DNA of 64,000 nt from Zygnema cylindricum (Eukaryota; Streptophyta; Zygnematophyceae; Zygnematales; Zygnemataceae), in assembly GCA_037447655.1 (NCBI GenBank), contig JBBHKE010002612.1:98530-162529 (forward strand). Reading direction: 5' to 3'. Position 1 is the first letter of the stretch, and every line of letters begins with the position of its first letter. The position numbers were made by a program, and so were the translations under genes. Below the pieces are notes generated by a model, which was not told the origin of the DNA, did no database searches, and saw only the letters and a program-made list of their open reading frames with translations. Below, piece after piece: positions 44,944 through 54,799 of the stretch.

Positions 44944-46090
44944 AATTTAAGGGAAACATTTTGTATCGAAATTTTGATTTCCATGTCAAAAATAAAATCA
45001 GGCTGCAAACTTTTCGTACGAATCATTAACCACCTTCGCTGGTACAGATATTATCGTTCAGATTTTCTGTTTGAAGAATATTTTTAGATTTTCAAAATAT
45101 ATACACTAACTACGTGGCACCAATCATAATTTTGAAAGGTATTTCACTAGCCCGACACAATGGAGCGGACTTCTAGTAAACGTTGTCAGTAGACTTCTCC
45201 ATACATTTACTGGGACCGCCTAATGGAATGTTACCCTAAGTTATAATCTAACCTGCTCTCATCGTGGAGCTCACGTAAAGACAACCTAATGGAATGTTAC
45301 CCTAAGTTATAATCTAACCTGCTCTCATCGTGGAGCTCACGTAAAGACAAAAAATGACTGTCTGCAACACTTTTATTTACACGTGGTTGCCGAAGTTTTG
45401 TTACCGTAAACGTTCGCCACCTGTGTGAATTGCTAATTTTATTATGACGGTCGATGTTCGCAAACGCGACAAAAGTGTAAGCGGTTGAATCAATATTTTG
45501 AAAGTTAAAAATGTCCAACCGATTAACTGTCAAATTTAGACACAACGGTACTTTACTTGTACCAATGTGTACTTCAAACTTACAATTTTTGACAAAATGA
45601 CGTTATTGACTGTGCGAAACCAAAACAGTCACTGCCATGATCAATTCCCTAAATGTACAAGATGTTAAGTACAGTACGTACTATTCTACAGACACACAAT
45701 AACCACAATCAAAAAGGAACCAACATTATTAAATTGACAGACAGATTCACTGTGCATCATCTAACAGAATCAACCTTCAAAATAACCACTTTTGCACAAT
45801 TTTGGCCGCTGATGGACGCGATGCCTTAATCCCGTTCGTTTTCTCATGTAATGTGAACGGGCGGTTGGGAAGATCTGGCTTTTGATTTAATTATAGATTT
45901 ACTCTACTTCACTTTTGAATCATAGATGTCCCATGCGCATAACACGCACGGATTAAACTAACGATTACTACGTAAAGTGCGCATCAAACGATTTCGGAAT
46001 TTTTAAAATTCGTACCTTATTTTGACTTTCAAATTTCAAATTTTTTAAATATTCAATACCCAAAGAAAATGAAAAGTTCAACGAACTAGT
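44944..46090. other. Non-coding stretch, no gene seen
   Basis: About 1.1 kb with no recognisable coding domain. It contains the perfect 66-bp tandem duplication at 45219-45350 and a few GTAC motifs near 45550-45680. It may be the decayed 5' LTR and leader of M3, but I cannot show the LTR ends. Confidence 0.5.
45219..45350. repeat. Perfect 66-bp tandem duplication
   Basis: Copy 1 is 45219-45284 and copy 2 is 45285-45350, both starting CCTAATGGAATG and ending GTAAAGACAA, with no difference seen. Confidence 0.93.
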
Positions 46091-46143
46091 AGCGTGCAGC
46101 GGATTTTACAGCGTCTCCAACGGCAGCTTCCCTTTGAAGACGG

Positions 46144-47434
46144 AGTGGAGGACAAAAAAACATACGCGCGCGCAAATGACGCAATACGACTCAAGGAAGC
46201 CGCCATGGAGACGCCGCTCGCCGCTAGTTCGTTGCAACAAACTAGTGGCGTCTCTAAAAAGTTCAGTGAACTAGCGGCGATGCGGCGGAATTTATGGCGT
46301 CTCTAAAAAGTTCAGCGAACTAGCGGCGAGGGGCGGAATTTATGGCGTCTCTAAAAAGTTCAGCGAACTAGCGGCGAGCGCCGGAATTTACGGTGTCTCT
46401 AAAAAGTTGAGCGAACTAGCGGCGAGCGCCGGAATTTATGGCGTCTCTAAAAAGTTCAGCGAACTAGCGGCGAGCGGCGGAATTTATGGCGTCTCTAAAA
46501 AGTTCAGCGAACTAGCGGCGAGGGGCGGAATTTATGGCGTCTCTAAAAAGTTCAGCGAACTAGCGGCGAGGGGCGGAATTTATGGCGTCTCTAAAAAGTT
46601 CAGCGAACTAGTGGCGAGCGCCAGAATTTAGGGTGTCTCTGCCGGAATTTACGGTGTCTCTAAAAATATGAGCGAACTAGCGGCGAGCGCTGGAATTTAT
46701 GGCGTCTCTAAAAAGTTGAGCGAACTAGCGGCGAGCGCCGGAATTTATGGCGTCTCTAAAAAGTTCAACGAACTAGCGGCAAGCGCCGGAATTTATGGCG
46801 TCTCTAAAAAGTTGAGCGAACTAGCGGCGAACGGCGGAATTTACGGCGTCTCTAAAAAGTTGAGCGAACTAGCGGCGAGCGCCGGAATTTATGGCGTCTC
46901 TAAAAAGTTCAGCGAACTAGCGGCGAGCGCCGGAATTTATGGCGTCTCTAAAAAGTTCAGCGAACTAGCGGCGAGCGCCGGAATTTATGGCGTCTCTAAA
47001 AAGTTGAGCGAACTAGCGGCGAACGGCGGAATTTACGGCGTCTCTAAAAAGTTGAGCGAACTAAGGCGGCGAGCGCCGGAATTTATGGCGTCTCTAAAAA
47101 GTTGAGCGAACTAGCGGCGAACGGCGGAATTTACGGCGTCTCTAAAAAGTTGAGCGAACTAGCGGCGAGCGCCGGAATTTACGGCGTCTCTAAAAAGTTA
47201 AGCGAACTAGCGGCGAGGGGCGGAATTTATTGCGTCTCTAAAAAGTTGAGCGAACCAGCGGCGAGCGCCGGAATTTAAGGCGTCTCTAAAAAGTTGAGCG
47301 AACTAGCGGCGAGCGCCGGAATTTAAGGCGTCTCTAAAAAGTTGAGCGAACTAGCGGCGAGCGCCGGAATTTAAGGCAAGTGAAGACAAGTGGAGGACAA
47401 ATAAAAATACGCGCGCGCAAATGAAGCAGCGTCT
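46144..47434 (+). repeat. 48-bp minisatellite bordered by a direct repeat
   Basis: About 23 tandem copies (46247-47376) of a 48-bp unit beginning GCGTCTCTAAAAAGTT and ending GGAATTTATG. 48 is a multiple of three, so plus-strand frames read a 16-residue repeat GVSKKFSELAASGGIY; the longest is 46668-47105 (145 residues, about nine units). Variants alternate TTCAGC/TTGAGC and GAGCGCC/GAGGGGC. The array is interrupted near 46630-46650. On both sides lies a related block, AGTGGAGGACAAA then TACGCGCGCGCAAATGA (46144-46180 and 47389-47423). I favour a non-coding minisatellite: frames shift at several units, with stops at 47276 and later. Confidence 0.9.
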
Positions 47435-48600
47435 TTTTTTTATTATTTTTCGTACAATTTTACGTACAATTTGAGACGTACAAAATCTACAAAATTTACG
47501 AAACTCCTGTAGCGAATACTAGCGGCGAATACTACGTAGTTATCGTGAAAAAGTCCAAATCCGTACGAATGAGACTTCTATGCTTTTGATTCATTTGAAG
47601 GCCGTACCGTACTTCTAAAGCTGCTCACCACATATTGAAAAAGGAAGAAACTTCTTCCGCCGTCCAAAACCCTAACGGAACTGGGAAACGGATCTCAGTG
47701 AAATACCACTGCCACGTGGCCTTTGGTTTACAAATACGTGGCCTGTCCGTGAGACGTGGCGAGTGCAGCCATGGTGGTCACCATGGTCATAGCGACAGTG
47801 CTGATGATAGGGTGTCACGTCACACTCGTAATGGGAGATTACTATGGAGACATGCCGGAGCCAGACAGTACGTTTTTCCCTCCTTCGACCTTCCTTTCCC
47901 CCTTCACACGTGCGAAATAAATTCGCCCCTCTGACAGTTCTCATTCGATCATTGTGCTGCAGAGTCGGCTCTGGAGGCGGTAAAGGCGGCAACCGTGAAC
48001 TTTCCGAAGATCCGTTGTGATGGAGGGTCTTTCCAATGCGATGATTCCGGTCGCGTGTACGAAGTGTGAGTGATTGGCGATGCGTGCACTCTCTGCTGTG
48101 ATGGTCTCGCACTGAATTGCATACAAAATTTGGAACGGAATTCCGAATTCTGGTTCATAAAATCTCAACAATATCTGCTGTGATGCGGTTACGCTTGTGC
48201 GGTGGTGAGACTGATGGGATCGATCTCAGACGCACTGGAGTGCACAGTACACTCACAGACACACACAAGCGGAAACTTACAAACTCACAAAGATAACTCA
48301 CAAAACATAAAATTCACCATACGCATGCATTAAGCCGAAGCTTTTGTCACACTCTCACTCCTACAAAATTGTATTGTTTTCTTCTCAACACTTGGGGCGT
48401 TTAGGCGTTTTAAGTTTTATTTTAGGGTTTATCGTTTTTTTGGGTAAAATATTAGAAGACAGTGAAATGGTTCAAGTCTCTTTGAAAAGTCTGCCAAATA
48501 AGCTCGTACATTTAAATAAGATCTTTTTGCAAAGAGATTGACAAGTCTTAAGTTTGTTGTCAATTATTTGAAGACAACAAAAAAAATTAGAGCGAGTTTA
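47435..48600. other. Intergenic stretch with telobox-like motif and one stray satellite unit
   Basis: No convincing gene. Features seen: AAACCCTAACGG near 47667 (telobox-like AAACCCTAA), CCACGTGGCC near 47712 (G-box), and a single copy, at about 48078-48185, of the 81-bp satellite that is arrayed at 62740-63410. The short frames here lack recognisable domains. Confidence 0.55.
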
Positions 48601-48679
48601 ACCATAGACTCTTCTAATATAAAAAATGTGAATGTAAGCACTAAACCTCAAAGCTAAACCCACTTCATGGGAAAGGGGG

Positions 48680-51600
48680 TATTAGAGGGACTCTTAGAGG
48701 TTGCAATACAGATAAAGACCAGGTTGGTACGTCTACAATTCAGCTTGATACAAGCGATTGGAATTTCTACATGTGCAAATGACTTGAGCACTTAAAAACC
48801 AATTGTTTGGATAAAAAGAAACAATTATACTTTTGTGGGCTTACAAGTCATGTCATGTCTTAGCAAGTAATTGTCATTTTGAACAGGGTCTTGGAAGAGG
48901 TTACCAAGGTCATGGTTGGGGAAAAGGCCAAAGTTAAAGCTAGTAGCACGGTGGAGGTGAAGGAAATGACGCCTATTACGGCGACACTTTCGGTGACAGA
49001 TCCCTAAATTTTGCCATTTTTTAAGACCTGTCACTGGATCTTGTTATTAGATCGTGTAATAAATGATGTTATGAAAGCGAAGGAGTGGATTATTTTGCGC
49101 CGAAATGGGTGTCTATGGGAGTGCTTTGGAAAATATTACGGTGGCAAGTGGCCACATGATTCTTGTCGACACCATAAAGACCGCCAGACTACACTTGTTT
49201 GTGAGGAAAAAGTACAGAATTGAGGAGGATAGGGAAATAAGATTATGTAACGCCTTTATATTTTGAACAACGTTGTGAATCTCATGAGCGTCTTGCAAAC
49301 CTAAGAGTATCGCAAGAGCATCATTACAAAAGGGGATATAAGCATCGAAATAGTAAGTGTTGATAAGCAGTTGATCGCAAAAAGATTTGTGATGGACCCG
49401 ATACATTACCTGCTGACTTGGAGGATTCGTAAGAGGAAGGCATAGTTCATGGGCTTAATGTGTTTGATTTCACTGATGAAGGGCCGACCTGAGTTTGTGG
49501 CATCACCGGATGTGCCACACTTTCGGGGCGAATCTAAAATGGATTGCATAAAATCCTGTTCACGCGGAATGAAATAAGTGTCCGGCGTGAGTGGGAGCAT
49601 CTACGTCAAATTTGGAAACAACATTTGGTGAAAGACGTCAAACATTAAGCTCAACATCTCGTGAAGCTAGTACATGCGGACTTGAATGTGCAAGTGAACC
49701 CTAAGAGTTCAGGAGGTGCCGATTACGTTTTTGTAATTGTGGATGATTACTAGAGAAAATAGTGTTTATTTCTTGTTGAGGAAAAAATCTAACGCTTTGG
49801 AGATGTTAAAAGAAAAGGTTGTTATGGCAAAAAGAAACTTTCAAAGAAAATTGGAAGCCGTAAGATCTGTTGATGGAGGAGAGTTTGTAGAATTTGGATA
49901 TTAGTGTAAGAAGTAAGAGGTAATACTGCAATTTGATGACTTTTATTCACCCGAGTTGAATGGAGTTGTAGAAAGGAAAAACTGCACTTTATAAGAGATT
50001 ATTTGTGTCATGATCCACAACACTAAGAAGAATTTTTTTTTGTTAAGAGATGTAATTTTGACTACGATTTATGTTTGCAACAAGAGATTAACCTCACTGT
50101 AGGGGTACTCCGATTAAGTTATAGATTGGACATATGCGCTTAATCCCACACTTAAGGATTTGGCTCTACCGAGCAGTTGTCTATGTGGAGCGGACTCAAG
50201 AAAAAAGGGAATTAACTCGTGAACTTTTTAGGGTTTTTAGGAAATAAAAATTTGATCTTGATTTAAAAAAAAACATTATCAAGAAGATGACTTAGAACAA
50301 ATGGTATAGGATCCAATTGACAAACTAGTATCCCAAGCCAAAGGTAAGAAATTTCAACGTTTTAATGTTAAAGGACTATCTCGAAAAATCGGACAATTAT
50401 AACGAGGTATGATGTGAAGGTATATTGACTTCTCAGGCTTCGCAAAGAGCTCAAAGTAATTAAGAATTGAAGTCAAACGTAAAATTTGTAAGCAAAAAAA
50501 GTGAAAAAGATATAACAATAGTTTAGTAAAATGCTTTCCTGTATTAGGAGAAAAACGTGATAGACTGTCGTACGATAGCAAATCGCATTTTTATATTGAA
50601 ACAAGAAAATCAGCAAATTGGGACATTGAATGGAAACAACCATGGAAAAAGGTGTATAAGTTTATGGTTGATAAATGAACTTTTAAGGGGGTTGAGTACC
50701 TTGCCAATAAGAAGGCAATAGATGCTAACTAGGGATTTCTAACAAAGACATGTGCATCTGGTGAGGTGATAAATTAAAAGGCAAAACTTGTGTGCAAAGG
50801 CTTCCAACACGAAGAGGGAGTGAACTACACCAAGGCCTATGCTTCCGTGGTCAAACCTGATTCTTTGCGGATAATTTGGCCTTAGCAGCTACCAAAATGG
50901 AGCACATCCAAGTGGAGGTGTATATGAAAGTGCCATATGGGGTGACATCAAAACCTGGTCAGCCGTGGTGACCACAGAAGTGGCTGTATAGACTTAAATA
51001 GACAATGGGGACTTGGTACTTGTGGTTACATAAAGCTTTAATCTTTTTCGGGTTAGTACGGATAATTTTTCCGTTCAAATGTATGCATGAAAGGTAAAGG
51101 AGAAGATTAAATTATCTTCTCTGTGTAGGTGAAGGTGGACCACTTTATTGTGGTGTTTTACAGTTTGGACCGAATGAAAGAATTATAGATATACTTGGAT
51201 ATGCGCTTAAAGGTGGCAGATATGGATGTGATGAGGTATTATTTGAGGATTGAAGTAATCCATGATCATTTGGAAATCAACAAATAAAACTAAAAATAGT
51301 ATTGTAAGGAGATATTGGCACGGTTGTCTATGATGGATGTGAACCACTTTTGACGCCTTTGGATCCAATAGAGCAGTATTGCAAGTTTGAGAAGATGAAA
51401 ACAATAGACGTCCCGTATGCGGGGAATATCGGTTGTCGATGTCTTGTTTAGGAAGGTGATAAGTTGCTTCATATACTTGAGTGTCAGGTTTAGGCCAGAC
51501 ATTTTTGTTGCACTTTCGAACTTCAACAGATGTTGTTAGAAGAAGATTCATTATGAAGCCGTGAAATGGATTATAAGATATCTAGTTTGTAACTTAGGTT

Positions 51601-52106
51601 TGGGATTAGGGTTTAAGTTTGGTCGAATTTTTGAATGTCATGGGTATTATGATATGGATTGGGGCGAAAACTTTGATTCCGGAAAGTGTACATCCGTTAA
51701 TGCTTTTGTTTTTATCAGAGAGACTTTGTGAATTTTTTGACCTTAGACAACAGTGCCGTTGATTTCGACGGAGGTCGAGTACATCACCTTGCGTCATGGT
51801 GCGAATGCTTCAGTTTGGGTGAAGGAAAATGTTGAGGGAATTAAGCATTTTAGTTGGATGTGTGAAGATTTATTTTGACAGTTATGGCTTTCATTAATAA
51901 TCCCGTGTTTCATAAGCGTTCAAAACACACCCGGATTCAGTGGCACTTACTCAAGGATTTATTGATCGCTAATGAATTGGAGTTTAGTTATGTACCTGTA
52001 CTTGAGGAAGTTTCGGATATGTTGGCGAAGTCTACAATATATAATGTATATGTAAAGTTAGGTCTTTTATGACAAATGTAAGGATTCCCACGGTAAGAGG
52101 GGAATG
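48680..52106 (+). pseudogene. P5: very decayed copia element
   Basis: Recognisable scraps in copia order: a zinc-knuckle-like remnant (LEHLKTNCLDKKK) near 48780-48820; integrase near 49730-50010 (VFVIVDDY, SVDGGEFVEF, ELNGVVERKN); RT near 50815-50870 (EGVNYTKAYASVVKPDSLRII); and an RNase H tail at 51895-52072 (HTRIQWHLLKDLLIANELEFSYVPV, VSDMLAKS). Stops and frameshifts are frequent throughout, so this is an old insertion. RSKHTRIQWHLL and LEEVSDMLAKS match the usual copia KHIDIRYHFIRD and QLADILTKP blocks. The purine-rich AAGAGGGGAA near 52097-52106 fits a polypurine tract. Confidence 0.78.
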
Positions 52107-52540
52107 TACAGATGCATTGTGCAAAGAGATGTATTGGCCTTGTATTTATTAGTATGTTATTGTTTAGTTATTATGCACAGTTGGGCAGTCGTGTGCGAGT
52201 GACCTGGTACCATTTGTCTGGTCTAGTGCACATTATGTTTCGTTGAAATATGTCTTGGTAGACGTTGACGTATTTTTCCCCTATTTTTTGCTCGGCGTTT
52301 TTGTCTCTTATGAGTAGCGGAGAACGGCAGTTATCCTTTTGAAAATAAATTTTGAAAATTAGGCAGTGAGTAATGAGTCTGTGTGATGAGAATCATTTCA
52401 AGGAAGGAATTTGTAAGAGTGAGTAAGAAAAGACTTCGGTTTGGGCCGACCTCTTTCAATTATGGTGAATGTTTATGTGGGTGGTTTTGTGCTTCCGTTT
52501 GTGTGTCTTTTATCGTCACACACTCTACATTGTGTGATGA
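52107..52540 (+). repeat. Probable P5 3' LTR
   Basis: TGTACAGATGCATTG starts directly after the RNase H tail and purine run. The end is uncertain, possibly near the CTACA at 52525-52530. No second copy was found upstream of 48.6 kb. Confidence 0.4.
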
Positions 52541-52559
52541 ATCCTAGAATCTCTTAGGC

Positions 52560-53440
52560 TAAGTGACTTTATGGTTTAAACATTTTTCGAGTTATAATAT
52601 TTTCATGGTCTTCAGGTTTTAAAAGATTTTAGGATTTTTATGTCTGTCGATTTTTAGGGATTAAGGCTGTAGGTATTTTTAGGGTGTTAGGGTTCTTAGA
52701 GATTTTCTCAAGTATCAGCATCCTGTGTAGTTTTATGTGTCTTTATGGTTTGAAAGACTTGAAGGTTCTTTAAAGTCTTAAAGGTTTCTAATTCCTTCAT
52801 TGTTTTTACGGTTTTTACGGTTTTTATGGTTTTTTGGATTTATTTCCAAGGTTTTAACGTATTTAGAATTTTCAGGGTTCTCAATGTTTTTAGAGTTTTA
52901 AGGATTATTAGACTTTTTAAGGCTTTGAGGGTTTTATAGTCTTTATGCTTTTTAGGGTTTCTCAAGGTATTTTGGTTTTTATTGTTTTAATTAAACGTTT
53001 TTTAGGGTAATTTGGTATTGATGGATTTCAAGGTATTTCAGATATTCAGATATTTAGATATTTCAGATATATAGGGTTTTTAGGTTTATTTGGGTTTTAT
53101 TGTTTTTTGAGATCTATTGTTATAAGTGTTTAAAAGGTTAAAGCCTTTTGGCTTTTCGTTTTTCTTAGGGTACTTAGGGTTTTTAGGGGTGTTTGTTATA
53201 TGATTTTATTGAGTTTACGGTTTTAAAGGCATCTCGAGTTTTTATGATTTTTAGCGATTTATGCGTTTTAGGGTTTCCTCGGTTTTTGGGGTTAAAAGGT
53301 TTTTAGAATTTTTACGTTTTTATGAATTTTGGGGTTTTCAATTTTTTTGGTTTGTAGGTCTTTTGGGGTTTTTAAGGTTTCTTGGATTTTTAGAGTTTTT
53401 AGGGGGCGAGAAAAATGAAAGGAGTTAGATAACCGTCCTT
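52560..53440 (+). repeat. T/G-rich tract with TTTTAGGG-like motifs
   Basis: About 880 bp in which C and A are scarce on the plus strand and strings such as TTTTAGGGTTT, TTAGGGTTCTTAG and GTTTTTACGG recur irregularly. The plant telomere repeat is TTTAGGG. The copies are too degenerate to call a true array. It ends just before the splice acceptor of the first LRR exon, so it may be intron sequence. Confidence 0.6.
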
Positions 53441-53456
53441 TAGTAGGGGGGTGCAG

Positions 53457-53528
53457 TTATATTGACATCATGGGATTATACGGCAACATTGCACCGGAGA
53501 TTGGCAACCTCACACGATTGACATCTTT
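53457..53528 (+). CDS. LRR exon 1, plant receptor-kinase type
   Basis: Exactly 72 bp between an acceptor (GGGGGTGCAG) and a donor (GTACGT). In phase 2 it reads YIDIMGLYGNIAPEIGNLTR and then LTS: a 24-residue plant leucine-rich repeat (consensus LxGxIPxxIGNLTxLxxLxL). Many plant LRR receptor-like kinases encode each repeat in a 72-bp phase-2 exon, so length, phase, splice sites and consensus all agree. Extracellular ligand recognition is the usual role of such repeats. It is only a fragment: no signal peptide, membrane segment or kinase exon was found in the window. Confidence 0.8.
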
Positions 53529-53961
53529 GTACGTGACCATTAGGATAAACGATGCATGCTAAAAACTCTTAATGGAATGAAATTAGTGAAATATATCAAT
53601 ACGTTAGAGATTTTTCATTTCTTTATCATTTTATTATTTCTTTTGGTGTGTTTTTCTTTAAGGGTGGGGGGGAGCAAGGGCGCTCACGAGGATATGCAAG
53701 GAAAAGCAGTTTCTATAGATGTTGTGTGTGCAAAGTTCCAACCTATCAAATACAACAAAATTCTGTTAAATTTAGTGCTCGTCATTTTTTAAAACTGTGA
53801 TGGTAGATAAAAACTCACTATATGTATTTAGTTTTAATTTAAATTCATTTTATTTTTAATGTCTAACTTGCACTGCGTATCAAATAGGAGACACTTTTAA
53901 GGGTTGGTGGTTGACAGTTTGAATGCTTGGTGGTTGTGGGGTGTGCATGTTCGTGTCACAG

Positions 53962-54033
53962 ATCTCTGTTTAACACCCAATTGAGTGGAAACTTTCCATC
54001 GTACATCGGTCAACTGACATCTTTATATTTGTT
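53962..54033 (+). CDS. LRR exon 2, plant receptor-kinase type
   Basis: Again exactly 72 bp, between an acceptor (GTGTCACAG) and a donor (GTAAGA). In the same phase 2 it reads SLFNTQLSGNFPSYIGQL and then TSLYL. Joined to exon 1 across a 433-bp intron (53529-53961, GTACGT to CACAG), the split codon gives Leu and the repeat register continues. A further exon downstream (54.1-54.7 kb) was looked for; a LRR-like LFQHLKFLDL occurs near 54495 but without a good donor. Whether the gene is alive or a relic among transposons cannot be decided here. Confidence 0.8.
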
Positions 54034-54700
54034 GTAAGACACATGACGCTATGGCTATGTTAGGCATTAGAAGTGTGTTGGAGTGTTCATGGTTTTTTCA
54101 ATCATTTGGAAAGAAACATCTTTTATGAAGCAAAGGGGGAAATAGTTAATGATAACCATATGCTATTAAAAGAATAATTTACTGAAATCTTATTCATAAT
54201 ATTTAATAGAATAAACAATAATGAAAATAAACGATAATAATAATAAGTTATAGAAATCGAGGCCATAAACCGTCAAACTAGATTTGCATTTAATGTAGCT
54301 TTGTTAACCCGTGCTATGTGTTTAACAATGGAAATCGTCATGGTGGCATTACGTCACTCGACCACATTCGAATAGGCCATTTTTGCAAAGCATTTCTATG
54401 GAGTACAAAGACAATACATAGAGGATAACATCTGTTTTTCAGCATGCAGTTTTTAGCAAATGAAGTAAAAATCAACTCTAATAAAAAATTAGATTGTTCC
54501 AACATTTGAAATTTCTAGATTTGGTTCACATAGGCTTTCACCTTGTGGGTCTTTGACTATAAAGTGTTACAAAACCCGATCCAAAAAACAAAATTTGTAC
54601 TTGCTACACTAGATCTTTTATTTGTTATCTTATCCATATCCATTTTTTGTTAATCTATCCTTTTGTGACTAACTCTAGTAGGTCACCAAAACTATCTAGC
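54034..54700 (+). other. Probable LRR-gene intron or downstream sequence
   Basis: AT-rich, no clear coding domain. It starts with the GTAAGA donor of LRR exon 2. Confidence 0.4.
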
Positions 54701-54717
54701 CTTAGTCTACAGATTCG

Positions 54718-54790
54718 TGGCTGTCGCTCAAATGGTAGACTCAAGAATTAAGGTTACGGGCTCACCGAGATAAACTCAAAGGAGAAAATT
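54718..54790 (+). other. Weak tRNA-like sequence
   Basis: An A-box-like CGCTCAAATGGTAGACTC (54726-54743) and a poor B-box-like ACGGGCTCACCGAGA (54762-54776). It is possibly a SINE or LTR-borne tRNA-like relic at the 5' end of P7. Confidence 0.3.
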
Positions 54791-54799
54791 ACCCTTTGT

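Noticed and set aside
46668-47105. 145-residue repeat protein as a real gene
   Set aside because: Frames change or stop between units across the array, no flanking exon or domain is present, and a 48-bp satellite explains the open frame.
47635-47934. 99-residue plus-strand frame as a host gene
   Set aside because: No domain, biased composition, and long overlapping frames on the other strand; no support beyond openness.
52560-53440. True interstitial telomere array
   Set aside because: No run of consecutive perfect TTTAGGG units is visible, only scattered similar words.
54480-54580. A third LRR exon (LFQHLKFLDL)
   Set aside because: No splice donor at 72 bp and weak fit to the repeat consensus.
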